DNA of 64,000 nt from Climacium dendroides (taxonomy: Eukaryota; Streptophyta; Bryopsida; Hypnales; Climaciaceae). The stretch spans positions 31,868,001 to 31,932,000 of the forward strand of contig OX467082.1 of the NCBI GenBank assembly GCA_950106755.1, given 5' to 3'. Below the pieces are notes generated by a model. That model was given only the letters and a program-made list of their open reading frames with translations, did not search any database and had not been told where the DNA came from. A program made the translations under genes and the position numbers. Each line of letters begins with the position of its first letter. Position 1 is the stretch's first letter. Shown piece by piece: positions 21,446 to 33,000 of the stretch.

Positions 21446-24130
21446 TATGCTTCCTACTTGTGCATTTTGAAAATACATCGAAGAACCAATTTTGGAATCT
21501 ATGAAAAAACCTTAACCCTTCACCACAAAAAACAACTTCATTTCAATATTTGTAAAAAAAACATCAAGTGGTACTTTCAAAGAATGAATGTCCTTCTCCA
21601 AAGAATGAAGTGCAAGTCAAAGGTGACACACTTGGGGAATATGTCACCACCAAGTGCCACAAGGGTATTGTGTCTACACATAATCAATGCATGCTTGTAT
21701 CCTTATACTATCACCTTTATATAAATCTATCTAAGTATATAGTATTTTTAAATCCAATGCCACGTAAACAATTTCTACATATGTTCATTGTAAATGCATG
21801 GCCACCTTCATAGTTGACATGTCTATATTGTACAAAAATTGAAAAATAATTTGAACCTTCTTTTCAGGGTTGAAGAAGCAATAGGATATATTAAATTGTA
21901 CCATGCCTACCAATTTTGTGAGTACAACATTGTATGAAAAATGTGATAGCAAATTCAAAAAAAATCACAAAATTTACACAAAATTCTAATTGATACTTTA
22001 TAAGTTTTCAAATAAATCTAGGTCATTTATTTGCACCTTCAAATACATCTTTGAAATGTATTTTATATACAAAAAGGAGAAATATACTTATCCCCTTTGA
22101 AAGATTAAATTCACTCATTTTTCAAAAGAATACAAATCGATTTTGTGGATACTTGGGTTCACTTTAATTTTGTTCTACCTATGACTAGTGGAAAAAGTTA
22201 TGAATTGTAAGAAGGCCTTGTTGGACTTGACATACCATAGTTTCCTAGCTAGTAAGTTAAAAAATGTACCTAAATCATTTGAAAATTATTGATCTCTTTC
22301 TATATAAAGATTAACTATTTAAATCATAGAAATTCAAATTATGTGTGCTATAATCTAATAAATTAGCATTTGACTACTTGTATTCTAAAGTAGGCATGAG
22401 TATAGGTAACTATACATTGACACCCCAAATTACTTCAACAAGTAGTGGTAAAAAAATTGATGATTTTTAAAAATGAAAAATATACATTGCAAAGTTTTTT
22501 ACCTTACTATTTTGACCAATGTGAAGTAAAATCTTTCACAAACAAATTATATTGCTTACACATAAGGTAGAAAATTTAGGATTTGGAGATCAAAACAAAG
22601 GCTTAGGTAAATGTAGCCACCTTAAATGAAAGTAGCAGTGAACCATTCAAAAATTGTAAGAACAATTTGGATGAATGACTAATTATATTTTAAAATTTAA
22701 AGATTTTAAAATATTATTTTATAAGTTGCTTAACTATTTTTTGCACTTTAATTAATTATTAAATAAAAAATTGCCCAAGTTGCTAGCAAGGGGGTTGGGA
22801 AGCTATGGTATGAGATGGTTTTTCTTTTTGATACCTCTCTCACCTTTGCCTACCATGCTTTTACTATTTCTAAGGTTACTATATTTGATAAATTTTACCT
22901 ATATGAACACATCATCAATAGCAAGGGATAAGTTTTTATATACAATGGAGGAAATTGTGCTCATTAATAGCTTGCCAAAGATTCTAAAGAGCATTCATTT
23001 AAATTACGCTTAGGTTTTGTGTACCTACAATATTGTGTATATTTCTTAAGATAACTATTTAGAATGATTCAAAGCAAATTGCATTGATGTATTATTAGAA
23101 AATAGACTACATCAATTTAGTTGCCACCATGGGCATTCATGGAATTGACATCAATCTATTTAAATCTTTTTTTGATGAAATCCCAAGATGGCAATCACTA
23201 ATATTGTGATGAAGCAATGCAATTATGAATGCCTTCATCTTTAAACAAACAATCACAGTTTAGTTGTATCCATACAATTTTCATCCAAATTTGACAATTT
23301 CATTCAAATCTTCTATAGAATTGGCAAAAATGACTATTTTTGTGGGACAAAAAGAAAAGAAGTTGGTTATGAAATGGATGCACATAAGTTATAGCTTTAG
23401 ATGAATACTTTAAAGAATTTATTTCAAAATGTCATTGAAGTTTAAAGCAATTATCAATTTTGTGATGGCTAATTTAGAAAATATTCAAGAGCCAATAGCT
23501 CTTGAGTTTTGAGATTGGAGAGTGTACATACCACAATGTGACATTAGATGAGTTTTCAGCCCTTTGGAGGGCTGTGAGTTCCTAGCAATTTCCAAATTGT
23601 GAGAAAGGTTGTGAGTTCCGTGAGTTCCTAGCAATTTCCAAATTGTAAGAAAGGTTGTGAGTTCCTAACACTTTCCAAACTGTGAGAATTGCCTTGTAAA
23701 GGGCCACAGCAGTTCATGACGTGGTACAATGACTTGCCATGTTCCAAAAAAATAATTTTTTTCCAACTTTTTTCTTCATTTCAAGAATGTATTTTTTGGG
23801 GAACAGCCTGAAATGGCCCTCCCACCCCACCCCCAAATCAACTAATGCATAGCTTTTGTTTCTATTATTAATTCATCAATGTTACAATCAATTTTTTTTA
23901 AAACTAAAAAACAAATAGTGAAATTTGTAGAAAATTAGTAAGAGCTTTATTACAAACTTCACAACTAAAAGGCTAGTGTAATAAAGAGATAGCCATATTT
24001 ATTATTCATTTACTATTTAAACATGAGTTTAACTATTAACAATATTGTTAACAAATAATTGAACCACTACCAACTACCTTGAATCATTTCAAAGCCACTT
24101 CTTCTATACATGCATATCACCACTTGTAGA
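21446..24130. other. AT-rich gene-free stretch
   Basis: No gene recognised. One short tandem repeat cluster at 23573-23690 is listed separately. Confidence 0.55.
23573..23690. repeat. three short tandem copies (~35-50 bp)
   Basis: The unit GTGAGTTCCTAGCAATTTCC followed by AAATTGTGAGAAAGGTT occurs three times in a row with small changes; the third copy reads CTAACACTTTCC. A local duplication with no coding frame. Confidence 0.85.
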
Positions 24131-24377
24131 GGGTTTTTTTTGGCTTTCTAGTACCATATTGCATTAGAAAAAAAAATTGGCTAGAAAATTTTGAATTCCA
24201 AAAAAAATTTGGATGAAATTGCTAGATTGTGTATGAAAATAGAATTATAGACATGTAATATGTGCTAATGTGATATTTTCTATCCAATATGTAGATGAAT
24301 GCAAAAATTTGGAGCACCACTAAAATTTTTATATCACCACTTTGGCACTTCATAAAAAAATGAAAAAAAAGAAGCCC
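24131..24377 (+). repeat. MITE family copy 1 (247 bp)
   Basis: Matches the copy at 44263 along its whole length. Shared blocks include CTTTCTAGT, TTGGATGAAATTG, ATATGTGCTAATGTGATATT, TTGGAGCACCACTA and CCACTTTGGCACTTC. Ends are GGGTTTTTTTTGG and AAAAAAAAGAAGCCC, complementary to each other in the intact form (GGGCTTCTTTTTTT). No coding capacity. Confidence 0.8.
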
Positions 24378-25931
24378 TAATCATAGGTAAACAAAATCAT
24401 AATCGTTACACCATTTTTGCTTTTATGATCCTCATAAATTTGAAAGGACATGACATTTCATTCACAAAGAAAAAATGACAAATTGCTAAACAATTACAAG
24501 ACTACAAAACTGAAATCATCTTCAATTCATAAAATATAAATGAACCACTTTGGGTGAATTCTTTTTGGATTGGAGGAAAAAAAAGCCATGTCACACTACA
24601 ATCAATTTTTGTTGAACTTTGGGCGTCCACGTTTGAATTGGGATGGAAGTAATAATGATGGAAGGTGTTTCAGGTTCTGTTTCCACCCATCAACTTGGAT
24701 CTCCTCAGCTCAAAAGATTGATGCTAATGTGCTGTCTGGTCTCCATACGATCATTACCCAGTAGATTACATTGATGAATAAATGTGTATCGTCCACGACA
24801 CAATCCAACTCTGCGTCCAATAAGCCTACTCCGACTTCCAACCTTCGTTATAATCTTGCATATAATTTCTAATGCTGGTGGAGATCGAAGCAGAAAAAAA
24901 CTGGAGAACATTTCATACCAAACAGGCTACAGGGTTGGCATCGATATATAGCACGTTGTCAAATTCAGCAGCAGCTCCGTTACCCAGATTTGCCACCACC
25001 TTTCCCTCTGTAAAAAAAAGAGAACTTAAGGCTAAAAAATCAGGAGAACAAATCATGTATTGTTTATGTTTAATCTAAAGAAACTCCTAACTGAAGGAAA
25101 AAAAAGTCGCTAACCGCAAGCGTCTTCATCCCAAAAGTAATGTATAGATTTCATACGTATGATATTGTGTATACAATCTTCAATATAATCCTCACTGATT
25201 GAAAAAGGTAAGAATCCCTATTCAACAGACTTACAATGCCACGATTTCTGTACCTAAATGTCACAGTTCTACAAGACATAAAAAATAGTTCTTTGGAATT
25301 ATGAACCCCAACATGCTCCTATTGGTTTTAACATGTCTCATTCATTGGATATTGTAACTCTACATTTCTAACCGTTGCTGAGTCTCTATCCTTGCGATAC
25401 AGACACAAATTCTTTCTCCTGAATACAAAAAGTGGAAAATGACTTTGATTATGAATCAACTATTAAAGCATGCCTGCAAATGGGCCCAAGCGAAGTCAAC
25501 AATTTTGAACAATGCAACCCATCGAACCAAGGGGTTAATCGAGTTGCAGAAAATCGTTCAAAACACTCGACAGATACTACAGACGGTCATAAGAGAAGGA
25601 AAACAAACAGTATTGAACCAGTAAAACTTAAGTTCAATATAAAATCAATACTGCGCCCCACCACCACTCAATATAGATTCAAGATGTACCACATTACTTG
25701 ATCCATTATTGAAATTATGATTTCAATGTAGCCATATCAAACCTACATCTCTTTGCATATGGATTTCACTGTTCATTTCAATATTGTTTTAGATCTTACT
25801 TTCTGTCAATATAAAACCAGTGTAAAAAGCTACTGGCCTGAACTGTACTCAACGGTTCGATAATGTTCAATACTGAACCCCAAGACTGTCTACAGGATTG
25901 GAAATCATGCACATAAGCGAGGAAAGGGAAC
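24378..25931. other. 3' flank of the COR413-like gene, no separate gene seen
   Basis: Mixed composition. A good splice donor (GTGAGT) overlaps the COR413 stop codon, so untranslated or alternative last exons may lie here, but none could be fixed. The open frame at 25432-25701 starts at GTG and is not called. Confidence 0.45.
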
Positions 25932-26384
25932 TCACGTGGCATGCATGCCGAAGAAGAAGATACAGGCGACGGTGGTGAACAAAATTGCGCAGCTGCCGAT
26001 GAGGCGTTCTCTTTTGAAAGCGTTGAAGAAGCCGCCCATGTACAAAAAGTACTGATAAGCACAGATGCACGCGACCACCGTGGACGCCGTGGTGCCCCCG
26101 AGCGTCCCTCGAACACTCACGGCCGAGGCAGGGGCCGCGGCTATGAAGAGGTACACGGTGAGCGGGAATTCAAGTGGACCGGGGATATGGTAGAAGATTT
26201 TCATCGCCAAGCTAATACAGGCCACCCACAGGCCGTACTCGCCTTTGATCCCGGTGATGAGGTCGTTCGGCGACTCCAACGCCAAGATGACCACAAAGCA
26301 CTGCTTCCGCGCCCCAGGGTCGCTCTTCAGGAGCAACACCGTGCACGCCGCGGCTATTCCCCATCGCAACGTCTCTGTCGACAT
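25932..26384 (-). CDS. COR413 inner-membrane-type cold-acclimation membrane protein
   Basis: A 150-aa very hydrophobic protein in one visible exon. Family marks are the opening ETLRWG and the block IKGEYGLWVACISLAMKIFY, then PGPLEFPLTVYLF, the VRGTLGG turn and YQYFLYMGGFFNAFKRERLIG (matching the HFTRxGSLxKAF stretch of COR413IM). Five or so membrane segments fill the length. COR413 proteins are multispanning membrane proteins induced by cold; the IM branch sits in the chloroplast inner envelope. Angiosperm IM proteins carry about 70 extra N-terminal residues as transit peptide; here the first ATG follows an in-frame TAG closely, so the peptide is missing or is on an unseen upstream exon. The stop TGA lies inside a consensus donor (CAC|GTGAGT), so an alternative C-terminus is possible. 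The gene diverges from GLB3. Confidence 0.86.
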   Translation of the reverse strand: MSTETLRWGIAAACTVLLLKSDPGARKQCFVVILALESPNDLITGIKGEYGLWVACISLAMKIFYHIPGPLEFPLTVYLFIAAAPASAVSVRGTLGGTTASTVVACICAYQYFLYMGGFFNAFKRERLIGSCAILFTTVACIFFFGMHAT

Positions 26385-26493
26385 TCCATACAAACCCTAA
26401 GTCTCAATCGCTGGCTCGCCACGGCCTTCAGCGCATCGGTTTTCAGATTCCATCTCGTTTCCCAGCTCTTAAAAATTATTGGATAATCTTCGG

Positions 26494-27184
26494 ATACACA
26501 TGATCTCAACGCCGCCGAATCTTGAAACCCTAAACCCCGCGAACGTCCGGGCAATTGAGTGAAGTACTCACTCCATTCATACTTCTGAGCATCGATCTTG
26601 CACAGATCCGCGCCCTGATGCAATTACGATGAGTAGTGTTCTTGCCAGCATGTGAGTACGAGAGAGGATTTCGTGAGCTTGCCATTGCTTTCCAGCAGAT
26701 CGAAAAGGGCGCAGTGAGATTCAAATCCTTATACACATGATCTCAAAGTCGTCGAATTCTACCTCCCCCCCGCGATTGAGTGAATTACTCACTTCATTCA
26801 TACTTCTGAATCTTGATCATGCACAGAACGGTGCCCTAGTGCAGTTGCGATGTGCAGTGTTGTTGCCAGCATGTGAGCACGAGAGAGGATTTCCTGAGCC
26901 TGCCATTGCTACCCAGCAGATCGCAAAGGGCGCAGTGAGATTCAAATCCTGATACACATGATCTCAACGTCGTCTAATCTTGAAACCTTAAACCCCATGA
27001 ACGTCCCGACGACTGAGTAAAGTACTCACTCCATTCATACTTCTGGGCCTCGATCTTGCACAGATCGGCGACTTGATGCAATTACGGCGAGCAGCATTGT
27101 CGCTAGCATCTGAACACCGGCGAGGATTTTGAGAGTCTGCCATTGCTATTCAGCAGATCGCAAACGGCGCAATGAGAGTCAAAT
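26494..27184. repeat. three tandem ~225-bp repeats between COR413 and GLB3
   Basis: Units begin with ATACACATGATCTCAA at 26494, 26731 and 26952. Each has GARTRAARTACTCACT, TTCATACTTCTG, GCACAGA, GCATSTGARCACSRGMGAGG, TGCCATTGCT, CAGCAGATCG and GCGCARTGAGA in order. GAGTGA and TCACTC in unit 1 form a perfect 6-bp hairpin around AGTAC. Unit 1 also has a telo-box (AAACCCTAAACC) on the plus strand near 26527, degenerate in unit 3 and lost in unit 2. The array starts 110 bp upstream of the COR413 ATG, so it probably holds its promoter or 5' UTR, repeated. Confidence 0.92.
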
Positions 27185-27821
27185 AGCTCACTCAGCTTAC
27201 AACATCGTGAGAAATTTCCAGGAATTTAAAAAATCGCAGAACGTCTGCCGTCTCAAAACGATCCACAGCTCCAATTTCACTCCAACTTCGCCAAACCGAA
27301 TCCTGCATACCTCGACATTCACAACAACAACACAGACACAACGTTGAATCTACAGTAGAGTATTATGGATGAATGATGACGAATGAGGGATGAATTATGA
27401 TGCGGTTCTTCATCCAATTCTTCATGTCGGGCAAACTCTTTTGGGGATTCTGGAAACGTCCATGAGCTCACGATGGATCCACTTCTGACTCATCTTTAGG
27501 AAAAGGATTTACCAGACCTAAAACCGAACCTGAACATGTGCCAGGCACGTTCCACCGAGCCTAGTAACAGGATCAGGGTACCCAGTGGTAAGGTTCGTCA
27601 GCCTCGGGAGCTTCCACCGAACCTGCGCCGAGCCTGAATCTATGTCGTTCCCGTGTTTCGTAAGCGTCGGTGTTTCCATCCCAGTTTTGAGGCTCCGCCA
27701 TCGCTAAAGCGGGCTTCTCCAACTCGGGTTTCGTGTTTTCATTGCTTTGGGTAGGCTGAAATACTTTCGAAATTTTGCGTACTTTGGAGCATTTTGCATA
27801 CTTGGAGTCTTTTGGGGGAGA
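27185..27821. other. intergenic region and 5' UTR of GLB3
   Basis: Moderate-GC sequence between the repeat array and the GLB3 start. It contains GCCGAGCCTGAA/ACCGAACCTGAA-like short repeats near 27525-27640. The minus-strand frame at 27573-28001 overlaps GLB3 exon 1 and is a shadow. Confidence 0.5.
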
Positions 27822-30092
27822 ATGTCGTTGCAGGATCAGGCCACGAGGCGGAGTGGTGTGAAGCAGGAGGATGCATTTGCGCTTGATGAGGTGAATTTGT
27901 TCCAGCGCTTGGGCCTTGATACTTTCGTCAAGCTCTCTACCAAGTTTTATACACGGTATGGGAAGCTTTTGGTCTTCATACTTTCGTTCTTTTCTTACCA
28001 CAACTTTCTTTTTGTGCTTTAGTTGAATTTTCGTATGGTGAAAGCATGATTGATGGGCAAATTGATAAGTGGTAGGGTTAGTTATTCTATCATGAAATTC
28101 ACTAATTCGCTGAAACCCTGCATACCTTACTTGTGAGGCAAATTCGGATCATGCATTCCTGTTTTTCTAGAAATACTGCACAATAATTTTCTTGAATTTA
28201 GAATTATGTGAGGTAGGGACACCTACAATTGCGAAAGTCTTTATATTAGACTAATAAAATTTTGATATGTTTTTTTGGACGAATGGAACTGGATTCCAAC
28301 GCAACGCACAGAAGAATGCATTATTTGGATACCGCATACAAAAGTAACAGTATGAAAGGAACAGATGGTAATAGTTTTATTGGTAGATGTTTAAAATTGC
28401 TTCTTCGACAATATATACATATCGATTTAAGGGATGTACAAGTAGCTGAACTTTTGATCAATTGGGCATTTTGAGGTCCTGATGTCCCTGCGACTGCAAC
28501 ACAGGTGTGTGTAGACGATTGTACTACTGTCTGTGGTCAATTTTTCTTTTTATGGGTAGCGGTAAGGAAGAAGACTTTGTTGATGCAGGGTTTATGACGA
28601 TGATCAGGAGTGGTTTCGGAAAATATTTGCGAACTCCACCAAAGAGGATGCAATAAGGAATCAGTACGAATTTTTTGTTCAGCGTATGGGAGGGCCCCCT
28701 TTGTACTCGCAACGGAAAGGTGAACATTTTTATTTCTTGTTATTGATGAAACCGATGCCAATGCATGTTGCGACTTCGTTTATCACATAAAGCTGCCTTT
28801 TTATATATTCCATTCGTTTCTTTTTATAACGTGCAAATCGCACTTTTCGGCACAATGAATCACACTGCTTTTGAACCTCTAAAGGCGAGATTTCATGGTT
28901 TGGAAATGACCAAATTGATTGATCATATTGTGAAAAACATAGTGTAAACAAGGCAAATTTTTTATCTCCAGAATCAGTGAAGAATATTACATGATTCCGT
29001 CAAATATATATTGAATTGGAAAAAAAAAATCCCACTGAAAGATACAAGAAAGAACAGAAGTCCCAATTTGAGCCTTTTTGTCCTATAGGGTTATATTTCT
29101 GTGTATCTGTAGTAGTTACTACAGAAATAACACACTCCTAGTTACAGGGGTTTTGATTCTTTGTTTTGGTGGCCTTGTGGCTCAGCAACGCTCAGGAATA
29201 AGCTCTGACTTTATTTTTATTTATTTTTTCATCTAGGGCATCCTGCTTTGATTGGACGACATGGCCCTTTCACGGTCAATGAGCAAGCAGCTGAACGTTG
29301 GCTAGAGCACATGCAAGCTGCCTTGAACGAGGTTGATGAAATTGATGCTGACTCAAAGAAGCGCATGTCTGATTTTTTCAAGTAAGTGCTCACTTGCTAT
29401 CAACCTGCTACACTTTTTGTATCAGTCTTCAATTGTGAAATAGAAACAGTATCGTCGCCACTTGCTGATGTATATATTTACAGCTTAGTTAATGTAAGGT
29501 TCAAGGGTAGTGATTGGGTACCTGATGTTCAAGGGTAGTTGATTTGGAGTAGGTCTTGTCTCCAATTTTGAAACGATTCCAGCAAACTAAATATGTATTA
29601 TTTGGATACATAATGAAGAAGTTATAATTTGCTGAAGTTTGAAGGAGTAGGGTCCCAATCACTACCCTTGAACCTTAAGTATTGCCTCTATGAGGGTGTT
29701 GCATAGAAGCATCTTGGATTTTGATAGAAACTAGAAGTATCTCCAATTTCTTAGCTTGGATGGCACTTGCATTGTAAATGGGTGCCTTAAACCCACATGG
29801 AAAGGACCCTCACAGAAATGGTTCCCTACCTTATTTCATATAATTCTTCCACTAACAGCTATCATTCTGCTGATATCATATTATTTCCATCAAGAGTCTC
29901 CCTCCTAATGTCAAATATTCCCAAGAGGGTATTCCTTTGATTATTATAACTATTATTTTGGTTACTTCTTTGTCTTGATTCTTTTCCTCCTAATGGAGGG
30001 TATTTACGATGTGAATTTGCATGCTGTACAGACACACAGCCTATTTCTTGGTGGCTGGAAAGGAGCTCATGAACCGTCGCAATCCCATGTGA
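27822..30092 (+). CDS. GLB3: truncated (2-on-2) plant haemoglobin, GLB3 class
   Basis: Four exons join in phase: 27822-27955, 28589-28719, 29237-29381 and 30032-30092, giving 156 aa. All junctions are GT-AG. The globin begins [19 protein letters not shown]. The helix-B segment [17 protein letters not shown] carries the conserved tyrosine (Y43), [19 protein letters not shown] follows, and RHGPF holds the proximal haem histidine (H97). The chain closes with [13 protein letters not shown] and [15 protein letters not shown]. It lacks the ~20-residue charged tail of the Arabidopsis protein (175 aa). Plant GLB3 binds oxygen and NO with modest affinity and is thought to act in NO metabolism in the cytosol. 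Intron 3 hosts a small inverted-repeat element. Confidence 0.96.
29495..29677. repeat. MITE-like element in GLB3 intron 3 with perfect 24-bp terminal inverted repeats
   Basis: TAAGGTTCAAGGGTAGTGAT plus TGGG at 29495-29518 is matched exactly by the reverse complement of 29654-29677. The 183-bp unit has a second partial copy of GTTCAAGGGTAG at about 29528 inside. No frame. Size and perfect arms suggest a recent insertion. Confidence 0.8.
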
Positions 30093-33000
30093 TGATATGC
30101 AACATAATGCTGTGGGCAAGGTGTCCCGTGTAGGTTTCTGCAAATACACAAAGTAGATGATTGAAAGATGAAGCATCTTTGCTTTACTTCTCTTACAAAA
30201 ACTATTCTTGAAGCTTCGGTATGTGTCGACTCCCCTACCGAATCAAAAACATTGGCAAAGAAGCTACTGGTATTCATTGGGTTGTACTCTCTATTTATTT
30301 TATTCTATTCATTGATTACAGTCACTCCCTTTTGATTTTATTTTTTGTGTAAAGACACTCAAGGATAAGAATTGATTCTGTTGTGAATTAAGCAGTGGCC
30401 ACATTTTTACTGTAACGACTCTTGCAGCTCCAGTGAAATTCTCTGATTTTTTGGATGTCAAGTTTCTCAAAGTCATTGCCACATTGACCTTGGGTGCCCA
30501 AGTAGAGGCAAAATGAACACTTTCATTGATTAGGTCCTACTGTTTCTGAACTTTGGTGAAGTTCACACAGGTGAGTTTTGGGTTCACACAGGTGAATATT
30601 GTGTATGCATATCCAACAGAACAAAAATGCGACCAGGGATGCATGGTCAGGGAGATCTCAATGTAACAAAACAAAACAAATAGCCTAGTGTGCCTTGTGT
30701 CATTGCCACAATCAAAATAAAAGTAAAAGTAATTTTCTAATTTTTTAGTTAATAAAAATTTAATAATTTAATAACTTTTTCATTGTAGGTTCAAATGTCA
30801 CAAAATAAAGCATGTGCACCCCTCCTTGTTGAGAGCTTTTTAATGGTATCAAGAACATGACTAGGGGACGCACGGTCCAAGAGATCTCAATGTAATAAAC
30901 AAAACAAAACAAACATCCTATCTTAATGGATGGGTAAGGGTGCAAAATACAATTGATAGATCTTTCAATTTTTTTCAAACTTCAATGTAATACAATCAAA
31001 CATTATGAATAAGTACACATTTATTGTCTAGATTTATTAAGTAATGCTTTTGGAAACACATTTGATTTTAGTTTGTTGTACTTTATTATTCATGGACATC
31101 CCTAGCATGTAGGGTGTCTCCCAAATGAATAATCTTACACTCCTTGAAGCAAAGTTGGGCTAAGAATTATGTATTATATGGTTGTAGTAGTTTTGGTACT
31201 TCTCCTTACTAAATTGAATTATCACAATTCCTAAATGCTACCTAGTCAATTAAATGATCAACCAAGTAGTGCCATGCAACAATTTTTAGGCAAAGAAATT
31301 ATTATTATTTGTTGAATTTGTATTGATGTATGGTATAATAAAGAACTAAAAAGGTAACCCTTAAAACTAGCATGTTGTTTTTGGCAATATAGCATTTTTG
31401 GGCAAGTATTGTGATTTGACTTTTTCAAGCCCAAACAAGGTGGGACAAGGAATATCTTCTATGTGCAATAAATTTTATTGCATTTGAATATACAAGTGAA
31501 AAATTATAGTGTAATATGTTGTTTGTTTCTCAATTGGGGCAATAGGGGCAATAGGGACAAGGATATTTACACTAAATTCCAAAATTTTAGAAGCAACTTA
31601 TGAATGGAGGGACACGTGACAAAGCAAGTCTAAATAGAGAAGCAAAGGGGTTCCAGGATTGAGGATTCTACTGACTGTTGTTTGTGATAGCTTTCAATTT
31701 AGGCTTGTCAATTGTCATTTGTTTCAAATTTATCTCTAAAAAATCAAAATTTGTTATTTGTCTCTCTTTTGCTATTGGTCATTGGTCTGATGGAAAGATG
31801 AGTAGGTGGGATAGGAAGGGTGGGATAGAAGGATAGACCCAACATGTTGGACCTTGATCTCTAATTTGGAGAGTATCCAACCTTTCCCGACAACTCAAAT
31901 TCAATTTAGTCCCCCTAATCTTCAAATTTTAGAATTTTGGTTATAAAAAAACTCTAGTAGTAGAAGAGAGCTTGGGCAAGGTCTTCACCATTCAATTTTT
32001 ATTTTGAATTTTTTTTATAAAGACGATATAAAATTCCTAAAACTAGTCCATCTTAGGCTTTTTTTTACCTTATCAACACATTGCATTTTTTCTATGTATG
32101 TTGTACAATTTCAAATGATTTGAAAATTTTCAAGCATGCAACCTACTTATCTTTGAGAATGAATTTAAAGAAGAACCAATCAAAATGACATTTTTTCATA
32201 CAAATGTGACCTCTTGAAGTGCAGTTGACTTATTCTATGCAAAGCTAAAAAATATATTTTTGTCAATTTGAATGCTAATATCTTCCAATCCATACAACAA
32301 AAAAATTTGGAATCTTTTCTACATTTTCTCACCCCACTCCACTACAAGATCCCATGGTTATATTGACAAAAATGTTCTTTTTCTTGAATTTTGTGAATGT
32401 AATACAAATGGTAGTTTGGGAGTGTTTTTGTTGAAAACATAGTAAAAAACTTTAAAGGTTAATTCAATCTATGCAAGAGTTTGAATAGTGCACTTTACAC
32501 TTATGAATTGGGATTTATTTAATGAGTGGAATCTACTAAGGTGGTGCATCTATAGTATATAGAGCCCATGTAAGTGTAATTGGCACTTAATTATCTTGAA
32601 TTGTCATGCCATGTTTATCAATTATATTATCAATTGAATTAATTGTGTAACATAAATCTACTACTAAACATGATTATATGACGATCTATCATGTACTCAA
32701 ATTTCAATGTATTTTGGTACTCAAAAAGGACTAAAATATGGATATAATTAGTGCTTACAGTACTCAAAATTCAATGGATCATGGAGATTTCTTTACTTCA
32801 AATCTATATAATGTGAAGAGTTTTTCACCTAATGATCCAAAAATTGTCCTTATCGGAGGTGCCTTTGGCTTCTTTTGTTGTAAATATTTACATAAATGTT
32901 GGAACAATTTTTTTTGTGATAATTAGATGAATGTAATAGAAGTAGATTTAATGGAGATGAAAGTTGAATGACAATTGCATTATTTGAGATAATAAAAAAA

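Noticed and set aside
25432..25701. Plus-strand 89-aa hydrophilic frame
   Set aside because: Begins at GTG rather than ATG, overlaps likely 3' flank of the COR413-like gene, no family recognised.
25941..26486. Plus-strand 181-aa open frame
   Set aside because: Antisense shadow of the COR413-like gene with no recognisable motif.
27573..28001. Minus-strand 142-aa frame
   Set aside because: Overlaps GLB3 exon 1 on the other strand; no family features.
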